From: Eurosta solidaginis
Lineage: Eukaryota > Arthropoda > Insecta > Diptera > Tephritidae
Direction: 5' to 3'
Assembly: GCF_040869045.1 (NCBI RefSeq)
Contig: NC_090319.1
Location: 377,533,601 to 377,597,600 of the forward strand
Length of the DNA stretch: 64,000 nt
Positions 1-11,360 of this stretch are shown in pieces. The translations under genes were made by a program, and so were the position numbers. Numbering within the stretch: position 1 is the first letter of the stretch; each line of letters begins with the position of its first letter. Under the pieces are notes generated by a model. That model did no database searches. It had not been told where the DNA came from and saw nothing but the letters and a program-made list of their open reading frames with translations.

Positions 1-176
1 GAAACCTGTAAGAAGCTGATGATAGTCGCGTTCCCGAAATGGTTGGGTTAGTACCTTAATAGTGCTTGTTAGCGGAACTTACCGGATCTATATTCGGCAT
101 AGGACTATGAACATCGATTATACTCCCCAAAGACTTCGGGGAGTGTCCTTATCACTATAACAACAACAATAACAAG
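1..176 (+). repeat. CAA-tailed SINE-like repeat, 3' part
   Basis: This is the 3' half of a ~415-bp interspersed repeat, cut by the window start. It shows the family's diagnostic hairpin (CCCCAAAG..CTTCGGGGAG) followed by a short CAA/TAA-rich tail. Better copies lie at 11801-12211 (+) and 48039-48453 (-). The family has an A-rich or CAA tail and 10-15 bp target duplications, as expected for LINE-mobilised SINEs, but I could not identify a tRNA-derived head. Confidence 0.75.
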
Positions 177-180
177 CCGA

Positions 181-1062
181 TGACTCAACGATAAGAAACA
201 TGTGGCAAACCGTTTATTCGACGATAAAAGTTCGCTATCGATTCCTAAGCCATATATTTTCGGTATCATTTGTTATCGATCAGAAGCCGGCGAAGTTCTT
301 CTGTGATAAAATTACATCTGGTTTGACCTCAATCTTCGGCGAGTTCTAGTTAACATAGTTACCTCATCCTCTCTTTTTTTCTTACTTTATATTTTCTTTC
401 ACAATAGCCTCCGTTCGCTCTTTATTTTTCTTCTGCTGCTTTATCTCTCACTCCTTTCTTCGGGTTCCTTAGTAACTCTCTCCTTCTAATTCTCTTTAAC
501 CGTCACTCTCTCCCTAACTTTTAGCTCAAGAAAATCCCACCGTTAATAAGATGTTGTCTTGGTACGCTTCCTAAAGAAAAGTGAAATTATGGGCCGAGTA
601 ATAGGGGTAAATTCAGCAAGGCCAGAAGGGGTAAACTACTGTCGGTTGAGAGCTATACAGCAAAGCGGGACACCGGGAAATACTTGAGCGCAAACGCCAG
701 ACTTAGAGAAATATTATCAAGGGATTCTGCTCGCTGACTTCTTCCAATGGTTATTAAAAAAGCGTTAACAGCCTTGTGGATGGAGCGATTCCTATTTTCT
801 TATCTTGAAAATGCGTGATACGCGAAATAACGGTGAAGTAAGGATGAAGTATTCTGTCAAATACTTGGAGTTAAACGAAAAATAGGGCTGTTAATGATTT
901 CAGTGTCTTTCAGAGGAAAAAAGGAAGAGTGGCGTGGTGGTATGCACCTCGCAAGCTGCTTAGGAGTTTAGTATCTACTCGCTTGCTAGTACCACTTGCT
1001 TGTTACATTAATGAGAAGAATTGTGGAAGATATGGGCCATTTTTGCTTCAACATATCTGACT
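181..1062. other. No gene recognised
   Basis: No open frame with recognisable similarity. The stretch at about 360-540 is strongly pyrimidine-biased (runs of TC and CTT). The rest looks like ordinary AT-rich intergenic DNA. Confidence 0.5.
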
Positions 1063-1068
1063 GTAGAT

Positions 1069-1247
1069 GTTGCTGTTGTTGTTGTTGCAGCGATAAGGAC
1101 ACTCCCCGAAGGCCTTGGGGAGTATTATCGATGTTGATGATCCTTTTCCGGATGCACATCTGGTACGTTCCGGTAACAAGAACCATTAAGGTTCTAGCCC
1201 GACCATCTCGGGAACGATGAAACCTTCTAGACCATACCACCAACCCA
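1069..1247 (-). repeat. CAA-tailed SINE-like repeat, 3' half of a split copy
   Basis: On the minus strand this carries the 3' half of the family: the (GTT)n end appears here on the plus strand, followed by the CCCCGAAGG..CCTTGGGGAG hairpin and the block containing CGGGAACGATG. The 5' half of a same-orientation copy lies at 2165-2390. A copy split by later insertions is the simplest reading. Translations with poly-Q or poly-C here come from the GTT repeat and are not genes. Confidence 0.75.
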
Positions 1248-1283
1248 CACTCTGTATCCATAATAAGGCTAGAGGTATTCTAT

Positions 1284-1810
1284 AATTCGTGAAGAGATGG
1301 CCTAAAGAATTTAGTGACCCTTATATAACCAAAACCCATTTTATCACATTAGTTAGACCCATACTAGAATACGGATCAATAGTCTGCAATCCGCGATATC
1401 AAGTTCATGCAAATAGGCTTGAGTCAATACAGAAGTAATTTTTACTTCTTTCTTTGAGGCATTTTCATTGGGACTCTGCGTATAATCTTCCACCTTATAT
1501 TAGTCGGTTAAAGCGTATCAATCTTCCAAGTTTCGCTAGTTGTAGAGAAATGCTAGGCGTATTATTTATGGCTAAAGTACTGAATGGACTAATTTCTAAC
1601 CCCTTTCTTTTGAACAAAATAAACTTCAATGCCCCATCACGCACTTCAAGACAATACAAACCTCTTCTCTTGAGGCACTGCAGAACTAATTTGAATTAAA
1701 TGAACCTTTTCGGTGTTTGTGTCATGATTTTAACTCTCATTCGAATTAATTTGATATAACGGATTCACTTTTTAGTGTAATGAAAACTGTCCGCTCCTAT
1801 CTCAACTCGT
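1284..1810 (+). pseudogene. Non-LTR retrotransposon (Jockey/CR1-group) 3' fragment
   Basis: Translated pieces match the C-terminal part of a LINE reverse transcriptase: ALVRPILEYGSIV-type motif near 1345-1380, then a frame with LPPYISRLKRINLPS and LLLRHCRTN at 1454-1699. The same family occurs on the minus strand at 40145-40955. A TAA at 1436 and frame changes show it is dead. Only the region downstream of the catalytic domain is present, so it is a 5'-truncated insertion. Clade assignment is by resemblance only. Confidence 0.75.
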
Positions 1811-1874
1811 AACAAAACAAAAAACAAAATTTTTTTTATATGCTAAAAGCGTTAACTTTTTACAATTTACTATA

Positions 1875-2025
1875 TGTGACCCGGCCTATGAAAAGGTGGC
1901 TTATGACTAAAAAAAAAAAAATGGCGAGAAACAGCTGTTAAAGATAAATAATGCATTTCTTCAGTTTCTTAGTAGTAGTAATTTTTTTTTGAGTCATAAG
2001 CCATCTTTTCAAAGACCGGGTCACA
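1875..2025. mobile_element. 151-bp MITE with ~45-bp TIRs and TA flanks
   Basis: The ends TGTGACCCGG and CCGGGTCACA are inverted repeats that continue about 45 bp inward with few mismatches. The element is flanked on both sides by TA (1873-1874, 2026-2027). A TA duplication fits Tc1/mariner-type mobilisation. No coding capacity; the centre is A-rich and T-rich. Confidence 0.75.
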
Positions 2026-2164
2026 TATGTATAATTTTCAACTGTTATGTATATAATACAACTCGGCAAAAACAAAATCCGTGTGTCATACGGATGCGCC
2101 CCTCGTGTCGGCTGGGTGGACTTTGGAGGGTATTAATCCGTTGGGTTTATTAATATTATTAAAA

Positions 2165-2390
2165 GGAACTTCGGGTAGCCAAAGCCTCGGCTGTTAAAGA
2201 AACAGGATTCGCCACGGGTAGGTGAGGTTGAAAATTGGGTTGGAGAAGCTATATATTGTGCTGGCAACCCCTTGAAAGGGTTGCGCTACACAAACCCTTG
2301 AATCAATTTGGTATTTTATTGGCCTCTTACGTCAGGCATACCTACCGTGGGTATATTTTTAGTTCCCCTCTGGGGGGACCTGACTGAAGA
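2165..2390 (-). repeat. CAA-tailed SINE-like repeat, 5' half of a split copy
   Basis: Minus-strand 5' half of the family: the block reading AGGCATACCTACCG..GGGTATAT near 2335-2360 and the segment around GAAACAGGATTCGCC (2199) match the copies at 48270-48430 and 11830-11990. It probably belongs with the 3' half at 1069-1247, with a LINE fragment and a MITE now in between. Confidence 0.7.
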
Positions 2391-3944
2391 TATAAGCATA
2401 AGGTGCACCAAGACCTTATTCAATTCATTTTCTATATGCCCATAGCTGACTAATTATGGGCATCACGGCATTTTTCAGGATGTAATGGAACGAGATTTGA
2501 CTATAATTTTTTTTATGAAACAGTCTAATGTTCAGAGCCACATACCGACTCATGTGTATGAAAATTTGTTTATATGCACTTTAAAATAGCAAGTTTGTGT
2601 GAAAAAGCGATGCAGAGTAGAAGACCTTGAACTGGAACTGGCATTGCGAAATAAAGTAGAAACGTGTCGTATGATTTCCAAGTACTGCTTCTTCAACTTA
2701 ATTTTTCAGCATTGATGAAACCGTTACGGTAAAGGGTAAAGAGCTTGTTCTACTGCGATTACATGTAGACTCAAGAGCCTAACAAAAGACTGGCCCATTC
2801 TACAAACAAGGAGGGGTATTAGCAAAAGCTTTTCAGAATAACTCAGTAAATTAGATAATGCTTTAGATTATTAGCTATTCTTCAATTTTCATTATCTTAC
2901 TCAACACAATTCAAAGGAATCAGACACATACATACATCATATTTTATATGGGATGAAGTTGGTAATTAAGCAAAACATTCTCGAAAGCAAAGCGAACAAA
3001 TCCTCTAATCCTTTTTATGACGAAGTTGTTTGTATGATTAATTCAGCTGAGTAGATATATGCTAATGTTGTAAAATGATTATAAATGAGTGTAATCATAA
3101 AATTCAACAGTTAAATAATTATACATAGGAAATATCTCAACAATGCTTTCGTAGAATTGAGCGAATAAGCCCAACCCAAAAGCCCAGATGGTACATCAAA
3201 AACTAATAATTTCGAGTTGACATATGTAAGTAGTACTGAAAAAAGTCTTTCTATACAACCTTGTATTTAGACCTGGATAAAACAAGCAATGATTACCAGC
3301 TGCATTGCGATACAAAGAAAAATCCGGGGTCATCCTAATCCTTTTTTGGATCCGAATACTTTTTTGAAACTTGTACATTTTCAAGAATAACGTTTATTTT
3401 TAGAACGGAGCATTTTTTTGAACTGGTTACTTTTTGGATTCGGTTGTTTTTTTAGAATTTGATACCTTTGATACAAGGTGTTGTTTATTTACTTGTGTTT
3501 GGTTTTTGTTTTGCTGTCTGATTGCGCTCATATCAATTGCATTGAACTGGGTTGAAAAAAAGTTTAGGAGAGGTTAATGGATGTTGAATATTATTTTGAT
3601 CCTTGAAAATTCAGCCGAAATTGTCATTTTGTTTTAACATGCCTATTAGAAATCTGATTTTAAAATTTTATATGTCTTAAATTTTTGTCTTGACAATCTC
3701 TTTTAATCCTTCTAATGTCCTTATATTCACAATATTTCTTCCACAAAACTGAAAAAACAAAACAAAAAAACCTGTTTATTCATTGAGCTCTCTTCGAACC
3801 TCTAGTACAATTTCTTTTGTATAACTCGACATTCTACTTCTATTTAGATGGATATGTGCTTTAGCTTCCGACTTTGGTCACAGCAAACACACTTCTGCAA
3901 CAACCCTAGTAAAAAAGTCGAGTACCTAGTGACAAGTGTACCTA
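2391..3944. other. No gene recognised
   Basis: AT-rich DNA. The stretch 3350-3470 has loose repetition of a motif like TTTTTGAACTGGTTAC, resembling the degenerate minisatellite at 10240-10450. The short open frames show no family features. Confidence 0.45.
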
Positions 3945-4135
3945 CTTGGTTGTTGTTGTTGCAGCAACAAAGACCTTCCCGAAAGTTTTGACGAATGTTA
4001 TCGATGTTGATGGTCCTTTGATGGATATAGATCCGACACGTTCCGGTAATAAGCACCAATAAGGTGCAAGCCCGACCATCTCGGGGACGATCTTGTGTGA
4101 CCATGTTGAACCTTCTAGGCGCTACCAGAGCCTTG
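3945..4135 (-). repeat. CAA-tailed SINE-like repeat, 3' fragment
   Basis: Begins on the plus strand with GTTGTTGTTGTTGCAG and continues through the family block (TTATCGATGTTGATGGTCC, CCCGACCATCTCGGGG). Homology is lost after about 4135, where a degenerate repeat field starts. The 5' half is missing. Confidence 0.75.
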
Positions 4136-4139
4136 CTTG

Positions 4140-4530
4140 TGCCATCAATTTTATATTATACTGAGTTTTTATCGCTATATGTTTCATGGAAAACAGAATA
4201 GCGATAGCACGCCCGTAGCAAATTGGTAGCAATCTGATATAAAGTCGATTATTTTTCGATAGCAAATCAATATTTGTTCTATATAAAATGGTTACGCATA
4301 CAAAAATAATTGGTAGAACTTTGATAAAAGCATTTCGATACCAAATCGATACAGTTTTGACAACTTTTGGATAAATCATCTATAACCTGTTGGTAACAAA
4401 TCGATAATCTTTTAAAAAGAAATCGACAACTCTTCGATAAGAAATCTAAAACATACCGATAAATTTTTGATATAATTTTGATAGTTTTCGATAATCAATC
4501 AGTAACTTTTCGATAACAACCCGACCATTC
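4140..4530. repeat. Degenerate short tandem repeat (TTTCGATAACAAATCGATA-like)
   Basis: Repeated variants of a ~20-23 bp motif with two GATA words (TTTCGATA, AAATCGATA) recur through this stretch. Units are diverged and spacing is irregular, so this looks like an old minisatellite. Confidence 0.5.
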
Positions 4531-4609
4531 GTCTATGACAAGTGGAAACACCCCCATAGCCCGTTGATAATAAACCCATATTTCATCGATGAAAACCGTT
4601 AGATCAACT

Positions 4610-5005
4610 CTACCACGTACATTATGCCCACATAATAGACATTTTGCAGCCCCATACATCTGTCCACGCCTTTTCTGCTTGATGGACAATATGCAACTCT
4701 TGTCTTCTTTTGATTTCACCAAAGTGGGTTTGGATGTCTGCCATCGATTCAGCGAGGGCTGGATTCTTCTTTGCCAACTCATCGGCCTTTTCGTTAGCTT
4801 CTATCCCTTTATGACCGGGAATGCAGTATTGATATATGGTCCGGCATAATCGAAGTTTTTCCAATACTTCCTAACATTCCATGACACTTCTTGATGGAAT
4901 ACTGTGTGAAATTATTGCCTTAATCTCCGCCTGCCTATCAATATATATATTGAGGCGACTACCGCTTTAGCAGGCTTCCTCAGAATTTCTGCTGCTCTAA
5001 ACATG
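4610..5005 (-). pseudogene. LINE RNase H domain fragment (R1/LOA-like group)
   Basis: The minus-strand frame at 4622-4864 contains PGHKGIEANEKADELAKK, the C-terminal RNase H motif (His and the last catalytic Asp in KAD) of LINEs that carry an RNase H domain. Homology continues upstream to about 5005, frame-shifted, where AAEI and the DSQ region can be followed. A very similar domain lies at 27905-28790 (-). It is a truncated, non-functional fragment. Confidence 0.75.
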
Positions 5006-5090
5006 TTATGTGCAACAAACAATTTTTTAAACCATAAACCATACCAGTAAGAACCTACAAAAATATTGTTCTAGTGCATATACTACATAT

Positions 5091-5634
5091 TGTAACGAAT
5101 TTACTTGAAAATCTTCTTATTTGCAACCTTCTGCCAAGTTCGAATCTCTAAACTGTTGAATAAATAACTCCAATATTTGATAATGCAAAATGGCCTTTAT
5201 TAAAGTACTTCACAATATATAACTCTACTATTGCTCGACAGATAGCATGCTTAATCAAAATTGACTCTCGCGCCTCTACTGTTGGTGCTTTTATACTCTG
5301 TGATTTCCTCGTTGCATCTTCTAGGCGCTTCCAAAATTTGCTTAGTTACTGCCATATAATTATAACTACAGATGCACGTGTATAGCTTCTCATATGCGCG
5401 CGTATTTGTGAGCGACACTTCCACAATTACAATTGCAATTGGGAGCATCTCAGATAAGATATCTGCATGTGTTTGTGCGTTGCTTATCCGCTGCGTGTAC
5501 GTCTATTAGTGTAGACATAATGATTGATTCGTTTATGTAGATACATAATGATTGATTTATGGATGTGCATACAAGTCACTCTTAGCATCGGCTAGAAATG
5601 ACAGTACCCCTTAGTGTTGCTAATATTTGTAACA
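5091..5634 (-). mobile_element. Solo LTR of an LTR retrotransposon (~544 bp)
   Basis: On the minus strand it starts TGTTACAAATATTAGC and ends AAATTCGTTACA, i.e. TG...CA termini. ATAT flanks both sides (5087-5090, 5635-5638), a possible 4-bp target duplication. An AATAAA-type signal (CTTTAATAAAGG on the LTR strand, near 5195) fits the R region. Two further copies occur at about 47700-48549 (-) and 51556-52080 (+). No gag or pol adjoins, so it is a solo LTR. A 4-bp duplication would suit Ty3/gypsy-type integrases, but the superfamily is not proven. Confidence 0.7.
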
Positions 5635-5639
5635 ATATA

Positions 5640-6540
5640 TAATCATAGACATTTCTATATAAACATTCAAAACTTAAAAATAAGAGGGGTATTCGTAAGT
5701 GACGTGTGGGATATTTTGACTCCACTGTGCATCAAACCTAAAGTAATTTTTTTTTTTTTAAATAGTAATCATAGAAGCTTTGAAGTTTAATCACTTAGGG
5801 ATAATACTTATTTGATACGAAGAGAATGAAATATGAAACTTAGTGGTGTAATTTACACGAAATATTATGTTTTTATAAGAGTGACGGGTGGGACTACGTA
5901 AACACCCGTCTATGTAAGTGGCTGAATGTGGGCTAAGATCTAAATTGTACCGATGTAACTCATTTTAGCTTGTGACGAGTGGGACAGATTGTGAATAAAT
6001 TGTGACTGACTGCTCCACTATAAATATTTATTTTATATTTGATAAAACAAATAAATTTAATGAAATAGGATTCCTAGTGGATTTGAATAACTGCACGTTT
6101 TTCGTGCATTAATCAAGATTTTTTTATCCGTGGTTTCTTTTTTTAAAGTTGTAGCAATTTGTTGCTTAAAGTAAAGACGCCATTAAGTCTGACCAACCAG
6201 CATTTACTTGTGTACACATAAATATAAATAACAAAAAAAAAAAAATAATAATAATAATAAATAATGCATTGATCTGGAATAGTAAGAAGAACGCACTAGT
6301 ATTTGTGAGTTGTAAGCGGATTGGGTTACACACATGTATTTATATGTTTAAAACAAGAACAATGTACTTAGATGTATTGGTGTCGTAAATAAAGGCGAGA
6401 CTACAAAAGTGGATTCACAGTAAATTATCACAGAAGGAAGTAATGAAGTCAGACATCTGTTCGTATAAATTTGTAAAAAGTAAATTATATGTCTAAAAAG
6501 CGATGAAGCATAATAAGAATTAGAAATATTATCCTTAATT
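5640..6540. other. No gene recognised; A-rich and ATA microsatellite
   Basis: AT-rich. A poly-A/(ATA)n tract lies at 6229-6260. Nothing else identified. Confidence 0.45.
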
Positions 6541-6545
6541 TTCTT

Positions 6546-6740
6546 ACCGCAATTACTGACGTATGCTGACGACATCGATATCATCGGGCTAAATATCTGC
6601 GCTGTAAGTTTTGCTAGCTCCAAAAAAGAAGAATTTAAGATGGGTTTGATGGTGAACTAGGACAAAACGAAGAAATTGCTATCATAAAGCAGATAGCAAA
6701 TACGCTGAGTCTTGGCAACACGCCACTGTTGGCAGCCATT
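6546..6740 (+). pseudogene. RTE-type LINE reverse transcriptase fragment with YADD box
   Basis: The plus strand reads LTYADDIDIIGL followed by a KMGLMVN-like motif, which is the catalytic YADD box and downstream helix of RTE-type LINE reverse transcriptases. The same motif occurs at about 52336 in the copy at 51395-53230. Stops follow within 40 codons. Only about 65 codons are recognisable. Confidence 0.7.
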
Positions 6741-8700
6741 TCGAAGAAGCTCTGCTATAGCTTTGGCTTTGCTCTATGCTCTGTTCATGTTCAGAGCTAG
6801 AGTGATAGCATTGCTTAGGCTCCGCTATGAGTTACGTATTGTTTTAGAGCGGAGCGCATAGCAGAACAAAAACTACTATTGAAATGTTATTTGTAGTGGG
6901 GAAATAGCAAAAAGTCAATATATTGGTGTTTGCTCTCTTGTGTATTGATATGCCGAACTTTGCCTTTGAATTGACCCCCAAATGCTACCAACATAATTCC
7001 AATATCAATTCTCAATGGTCTCGAAATAATCTCGAAGTAGTCTCGAAGTAAACACTGAAAACATTACCGAAAATACTAGTGCGTGAACGGTACCAAAAGA
7101 ATACGAACATTGTTCAAGCTTGCTGGCAAAATAGTCAGAACCCCTAAACCATTTCAAAAATATTTCCAATGTGACGCCAAAAGTGTACAGAAATGATTAC
7201 AGTGTTTTCATACAAAGAGAGTGACACCACCAAAATTTTGCGAAATTGCTTAGAGCTCCATCCCAATCATTGATAATCAGACAGCCGCTGCATTTTATTA
7301 TCACTCGAATGAATTAGCTTATCATATTCGGAAAGCTTAGATACGCTCAATACGCCATTTCACTCGAAATCGGGTTTCAACACTGCATGATTTTGCGTGA
7401 ATTAGTTTCTATGACATTAAACTTATCTTCCGATTTGAGGTCTGTTACTTGTACATGTTTCCTATACATTTGTCGAGGTAAATGTGCAATGCCATCTCCG
7501 AATGACATCCGCTAAAGCTTTACTTACTTTTCTTAAGTATTTTGATTTTATCAGTCTAGTTACTACTTAAATACGACCGTGCCGGCCATTGACGATGAGT
7601 AAACTCAGAGTTGCTTTAATTTATGGGCTCATAGTTAAAACGATTCAAAAAAGCTAATCGAAGGGGTGGTGGTTGGTTGTTGGGTGACCTACCCACTTTT
7701 CCAAAACTGCTAAGAATTCATCTCATATGACTTAAACAGTCCCTACATTACAGCCAATACGCTTAGAATTAAAATGATTCATAAACAATAGAAAAGTTTA
7801 TTATACAGTAACTGTTGTAGAGGACGCAGGACCCCTTTTTTCGTAAGAAATGTGATCTTTATTCGACCAGGCACTCCGGCCTGATTGTTTTTTGGTGACA
7901 CGTTATACACAAACAAAAGCAAACAACAACAAGCAAACTTTCTAGCGCAGAGTTATTGCCTTACTAATTCTAGTTTTGTCTTCTAGCTCTTCTTTCAATT
8001 GGCTTTTGACCCCCTTTTCAAAGCTTCTGTACGCGTTCTTAACTGGTTCAGTCACACGTGGCTTTGAAATAGCAGCTGACTTTTATTAATTAATTAAAAT
8101 ACACTTAGCTCTGACTTCAGCGTCGTTGGTAAAAGTGTGAGTACCAACTGCTCTCCTCTGCATACGATTAGAACCAGCTGTGAGGTAGTCATTAAACATC
8201 TAGTACAAAACTCTCGCTTAGTTCGCTTTTACATTGAGATCTTACCGCGAAAAACATGTAAGCGATATATTTTGAATTAAATTTATCACCTTACCAGCAG
8301 CTCAAAGAGATCTAAAGCAAAATTGGTACGAGAAAATATATGTACTTTAGAAGCTGATATACATAGCTTAAGCCCTGTTCTCTTGTGGGATTTTCTTATT
8401 TTCGTTTATTGTTCTACGAATTATGTAAATTTCCTTTTCAACATCTGTTCGCGTACTTTTATCGTGTTGAGATTATATGAAAATTGTTTGCTCACACAGA
8501 AAGCGAAAGGGATCACATATGTTTTTTGGAGCGTGAGGTTTTAATGCAAATTCTGTTCGTGCCAAAATACTAATGACTATGCGTATGGGTAAAAGTGGAA
8601 TTAGCTTAGATTTCTTGTTTTTTGCGTTTAAGCTTCAGGTAGAAATTTGTAGGGATTGGAAAGAAATACTATCTATTGAGATCTTAACACAAACAAAAAA
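6741..8700. other. No gene recognised; short degenerate repeat patch
   Basis: Contains a short patch (about 6990-7160) of CTCGAAATAATCTCGAAG-type repeats like the much larger field at 36590-37980, and a GCTCTGCTATG-rich patch at 6740-6860. Otherwise nothing identified. The frame at 8323-8544 has no features of a real gene. Confidence 0.45.
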
Positions 8701-8702
8701 CA

Positions 8703-9170
8703 AGTAAGGACGGGACGGGACCAAGTTTCACGTTTTTATATTGGAAGTTAAGGGAGAAATTGCCAAAAATCTTTCTATCTGAATGATCGGTTGTATGGGA
8801 TATATACTATATATAGCTCCGTCAAAAGTGATTTTTTCAGAAAATCTTCTATGATACATTAGAATAACAAGTTTAACGTTTTTATATTGGAAATGGAAAT
8901 GGCTAAAAATCTTTCTGTCCGAACGATCGGTTGTATGGGAGATATATGTTATAGTGGTCCGATCCTACCGGATCCGACATATGTCTAATATAATACAAAA
9001 ATACATCCTTGTGCCAAATTTCATTGAGATATCTCCAAATTTGAGAGACTAGATTGGGTTCAAATAGACTGACGGACGGACAGACGGACATGGCTATATC
9101 AACTCAGTTCGTCGCCCTGATAAATTCGGTAGACTTAATGGTCTAAATTAATAGTTTTGCAAAGAATTAT
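8703..9170 (+). mobile_element. Short DINE-1/mini-me-like element
   Basis: Starts with ACAAGTAAGGACGGGAC, has an internal duplicated block (CGATCGGTTGTATGGGA at ~8785 and ~8925), and near its 3' end a GACGGACGGACAGACGGACA microsatellite followed by CATGGCTATATCAACTCAG. The (GTCY)n-type microsatellite near one end is the hallmark of dipteran mini-me/DINE-1 elements. A sister copy is at 48973-49385. Confidence 0.6.
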
Positions 9171-9184
9171 ATTATAAGAGGAAT

Positions 9185-9480
9185 ATACGGAGGCTTATGA
9201 TCCTGTATGTCATGTCGACGCCGAGTATCGGAAGGAGGTATAATGATGAGCTGTAAGAGCGAAGTTTTGGCCAAGAAAGCAATTTGAAGGAAATTAAAGC
9301 AAAGGACGGGGGAAGACCTCCACTGAGTTGTGAGAGGCAGATGGAAGAAGATTTGACCTCCCTTGGTGCTCCCAATTGGTGTCCATGAGTTCTCGCGAAA
9401 AAGGGATAGATGGCGTGACTTCTTACGAAATGGCCAAAATCGCGTTTGGCGGTTAACCGATGAGTCAATGCTTTTTTAAA
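9185..9480 (+). pseudogene. RTE-type LINE 3' coding fragment
   Basis: The plus strand encodes GRPPLSCERQMEEDLTSLGAPNW around 9300-9370, matching the conserved GRPxxRWxDxVExDLxxLGVxNW tail at the C-terminus of RTE-type LINE ORFs. A stop and frameshift follow. 5'-truncated insertion. Confidence 0.65.
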
Positions 9481-10235
9481 ACGGTTTTCGAACCAACGAC
9501 AAGTCTTATTGAACCCTGTTACTTTATGTCACCAGTGATATTTTGTCACCGATGATTTTTCACAGCTGGTTGCTTTTGAAACCAATGGCATATTAGAGCA
9601 GGTGCAACTTTGGCACTCGTGAATTTTTAAAAGCTGTGATTTTGTTTGTATTTTTAGTTTCAAAAGACAAAATTTTGCTCCCACATAGCTCGATTTAAAC
9701 TAAACGCTTCAGTTATACCTACATAAACTTGTCGTGTTTAAGTAAGTTAACGGTTATGCTCCAGCTACTGCGGATAAAATAGCTATGTGCATTAAAATTT
9801 TATAATAAAATTATTGTTGGTAAATTATTTAATTGGCCGTCACTTAGCAAGAGTTATGTATGTGCGAAACTTGCGCATAAACACCCACTTAATAGGTATG
9901 GAAGTAAAGGTAGTACCATTGCAAAAAAGGTAACCAAATAAATAAATCACTTTCTTGGGAGTGTCTATTTACAGAAAGGCTTTAAAAAAAAAAAAACATG
10001 TTAAAACATTTACTTTACACTATTTAACTAAATGGCAGCTTCGTTAGTGAGCCACTTAAATGTATTAAACTGCAGAGCAAATTTCTAAAATACGAGCACT
10101 TAAATATACAAATACGGAAAAACATTTGTCTACATGTGTCTACATGTTTGTCTTAATAAGAAACCCCACAGGATAATGTTAGAGCACTTTGTCACTTCTG
10201 ACATTTTCCAGCCAATGACTGGGTAGCCGTAGGCT
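9481..10235. other. No gene recognised
   Basis: AT-rich, with loosely repeated words such as GTCACC(A/G)GTGAT at 9520-9620. No coding signal. Confidence 0.4.
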
Positions 10236-10239
10236 AATG

Positions 10240-10450
10240 CCCTTTTATGTATCTATTGACTTTTTAGGCTTGTTAAGGTTTGCTTTTTTGGAACTAGGGA
10301 CTCTTTGGAACTAGCTACCTTTTAGAACAAGTGAGAATGACTTTTTGGGTCCAGGGACTTTTTGGAGCTAATAACTTTTCGTATCTAATGACTTTTTGCA
10401 GCAAGTGACTTTTTTAGACCAGTGACTTTTTGAAACTGTTGACAGCTGCC
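10240..10450. repeat. Degenerate minisatellite (GACTTTTTGGAACTAGT-like)
   Basis: Around nine diverged copies of a ~20-25 bp unit built on GACTTTTTGG plus AACTAGTG/AGCAAGTG. Spacing varies slightly. The 3350-3470 patch may be a related remnant. Confidence 0.55.
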
Positions 10451-10459
10451 AATTGTAAG

Positions 10460-11075
10460 TTTTTTTTTTTTTGAAAGACATATTCCTGTTCCCACATTGC
10501 TCAGTTTCCGCCCCGCAAAATCGGAAATATTTCATATGTTTCGTGTCAGAAGAAATTGGAATTCATGCGTTTGCAAGGAATGAAGCCGTTACGCCCGGCG
10601 TTGGTTAATCACCCACACAGGAATCCATGCTGTAATGGTTTGCATCCACCCAAAATTCAGCGAACGTGGAGTACGAGGTTGATACAAGCAGGTTCCTTGC
10701 GCATGACTTTGAAGCTAATGTGTCTACCATTAATCTATCGCATGCGCTATATCCCTTTCACATGCCGCTTGAATATACTCTGCAAAGGTCCGGTTATTGC
10801 TTGGGATCATCCCCAACCGTCACAATCCTGATAGGGGCAATCCTCTTCTTCGTGAGGAGGACGATCTACGTTTTTGCTCTTGCTAAAGACTACTGTAAGT
10901 CATTCATCGATTTAGAGCAACGAGTTGTTATGGCAACAAAGGTACTCTGTGGTACGTCCTAGTACCGCAACCTGGGCTTCCCCGCATGGCATATTAGGCT
11001 TACTTCGGCAGTTGTTGGTTTCGTATGATATATATGGGTATATTGGGTAGGCCCCTAATAATTCTAGTAGATAGT
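10460..11075. other. Possible unassigned mobile-element remnant
   Basis: GC content is higher than in the flanks and short frames run on both strands (10556-10962), which suggests a decayed coding element. I could not match any translated piece to a family. It abuts the reverse-transcriptase fragment at 11092, so a LINE is a guess. Confidence 0.25.
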
Positions 11076-11091
11076 GCTTTGAAAGAGGGTT

Positions 11092-11360
11092 TTAGTGCCT
11101 CAAACATATCGGCTTACCAGAGTAAAATGCGTCTTTGTTGTCCACCATGACTAGCACGGCAATTGGTCTTACTCTGTGAAACGTTGTCTCGGCTTTCTTG
11201 ACTGCATCTCTCACTTCTGCCATGGCATTTATTGTGGAGCACTTTGTCAGAAAACTATGCTGTTGGAAGGACATTCTGGTGGTGAATCCGTATTGCTCTG
11301 CTGATACTACAGCATTTCGTATTCGACGGCTCCTGCACTTTAGTCTCTGGCAACAATAAA
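11092..11360 (-). pseudogene. LINE reverse transcriptase fragment (R1/LOA-like)
   Basis: The minus frame contains STINAMAEVRDAVKKAETTF, then AVLVMVDNKDAFYS, matching the template-binding STxxAI..V and the first catalytic-Asp region (VxLDVKNAFNSA) of R1/LOA-group reverse transcriptases. Here the catalytic segment reads VMVDNKDAF. It is truncated on both sides and non-functional. Confidence 0.65.
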
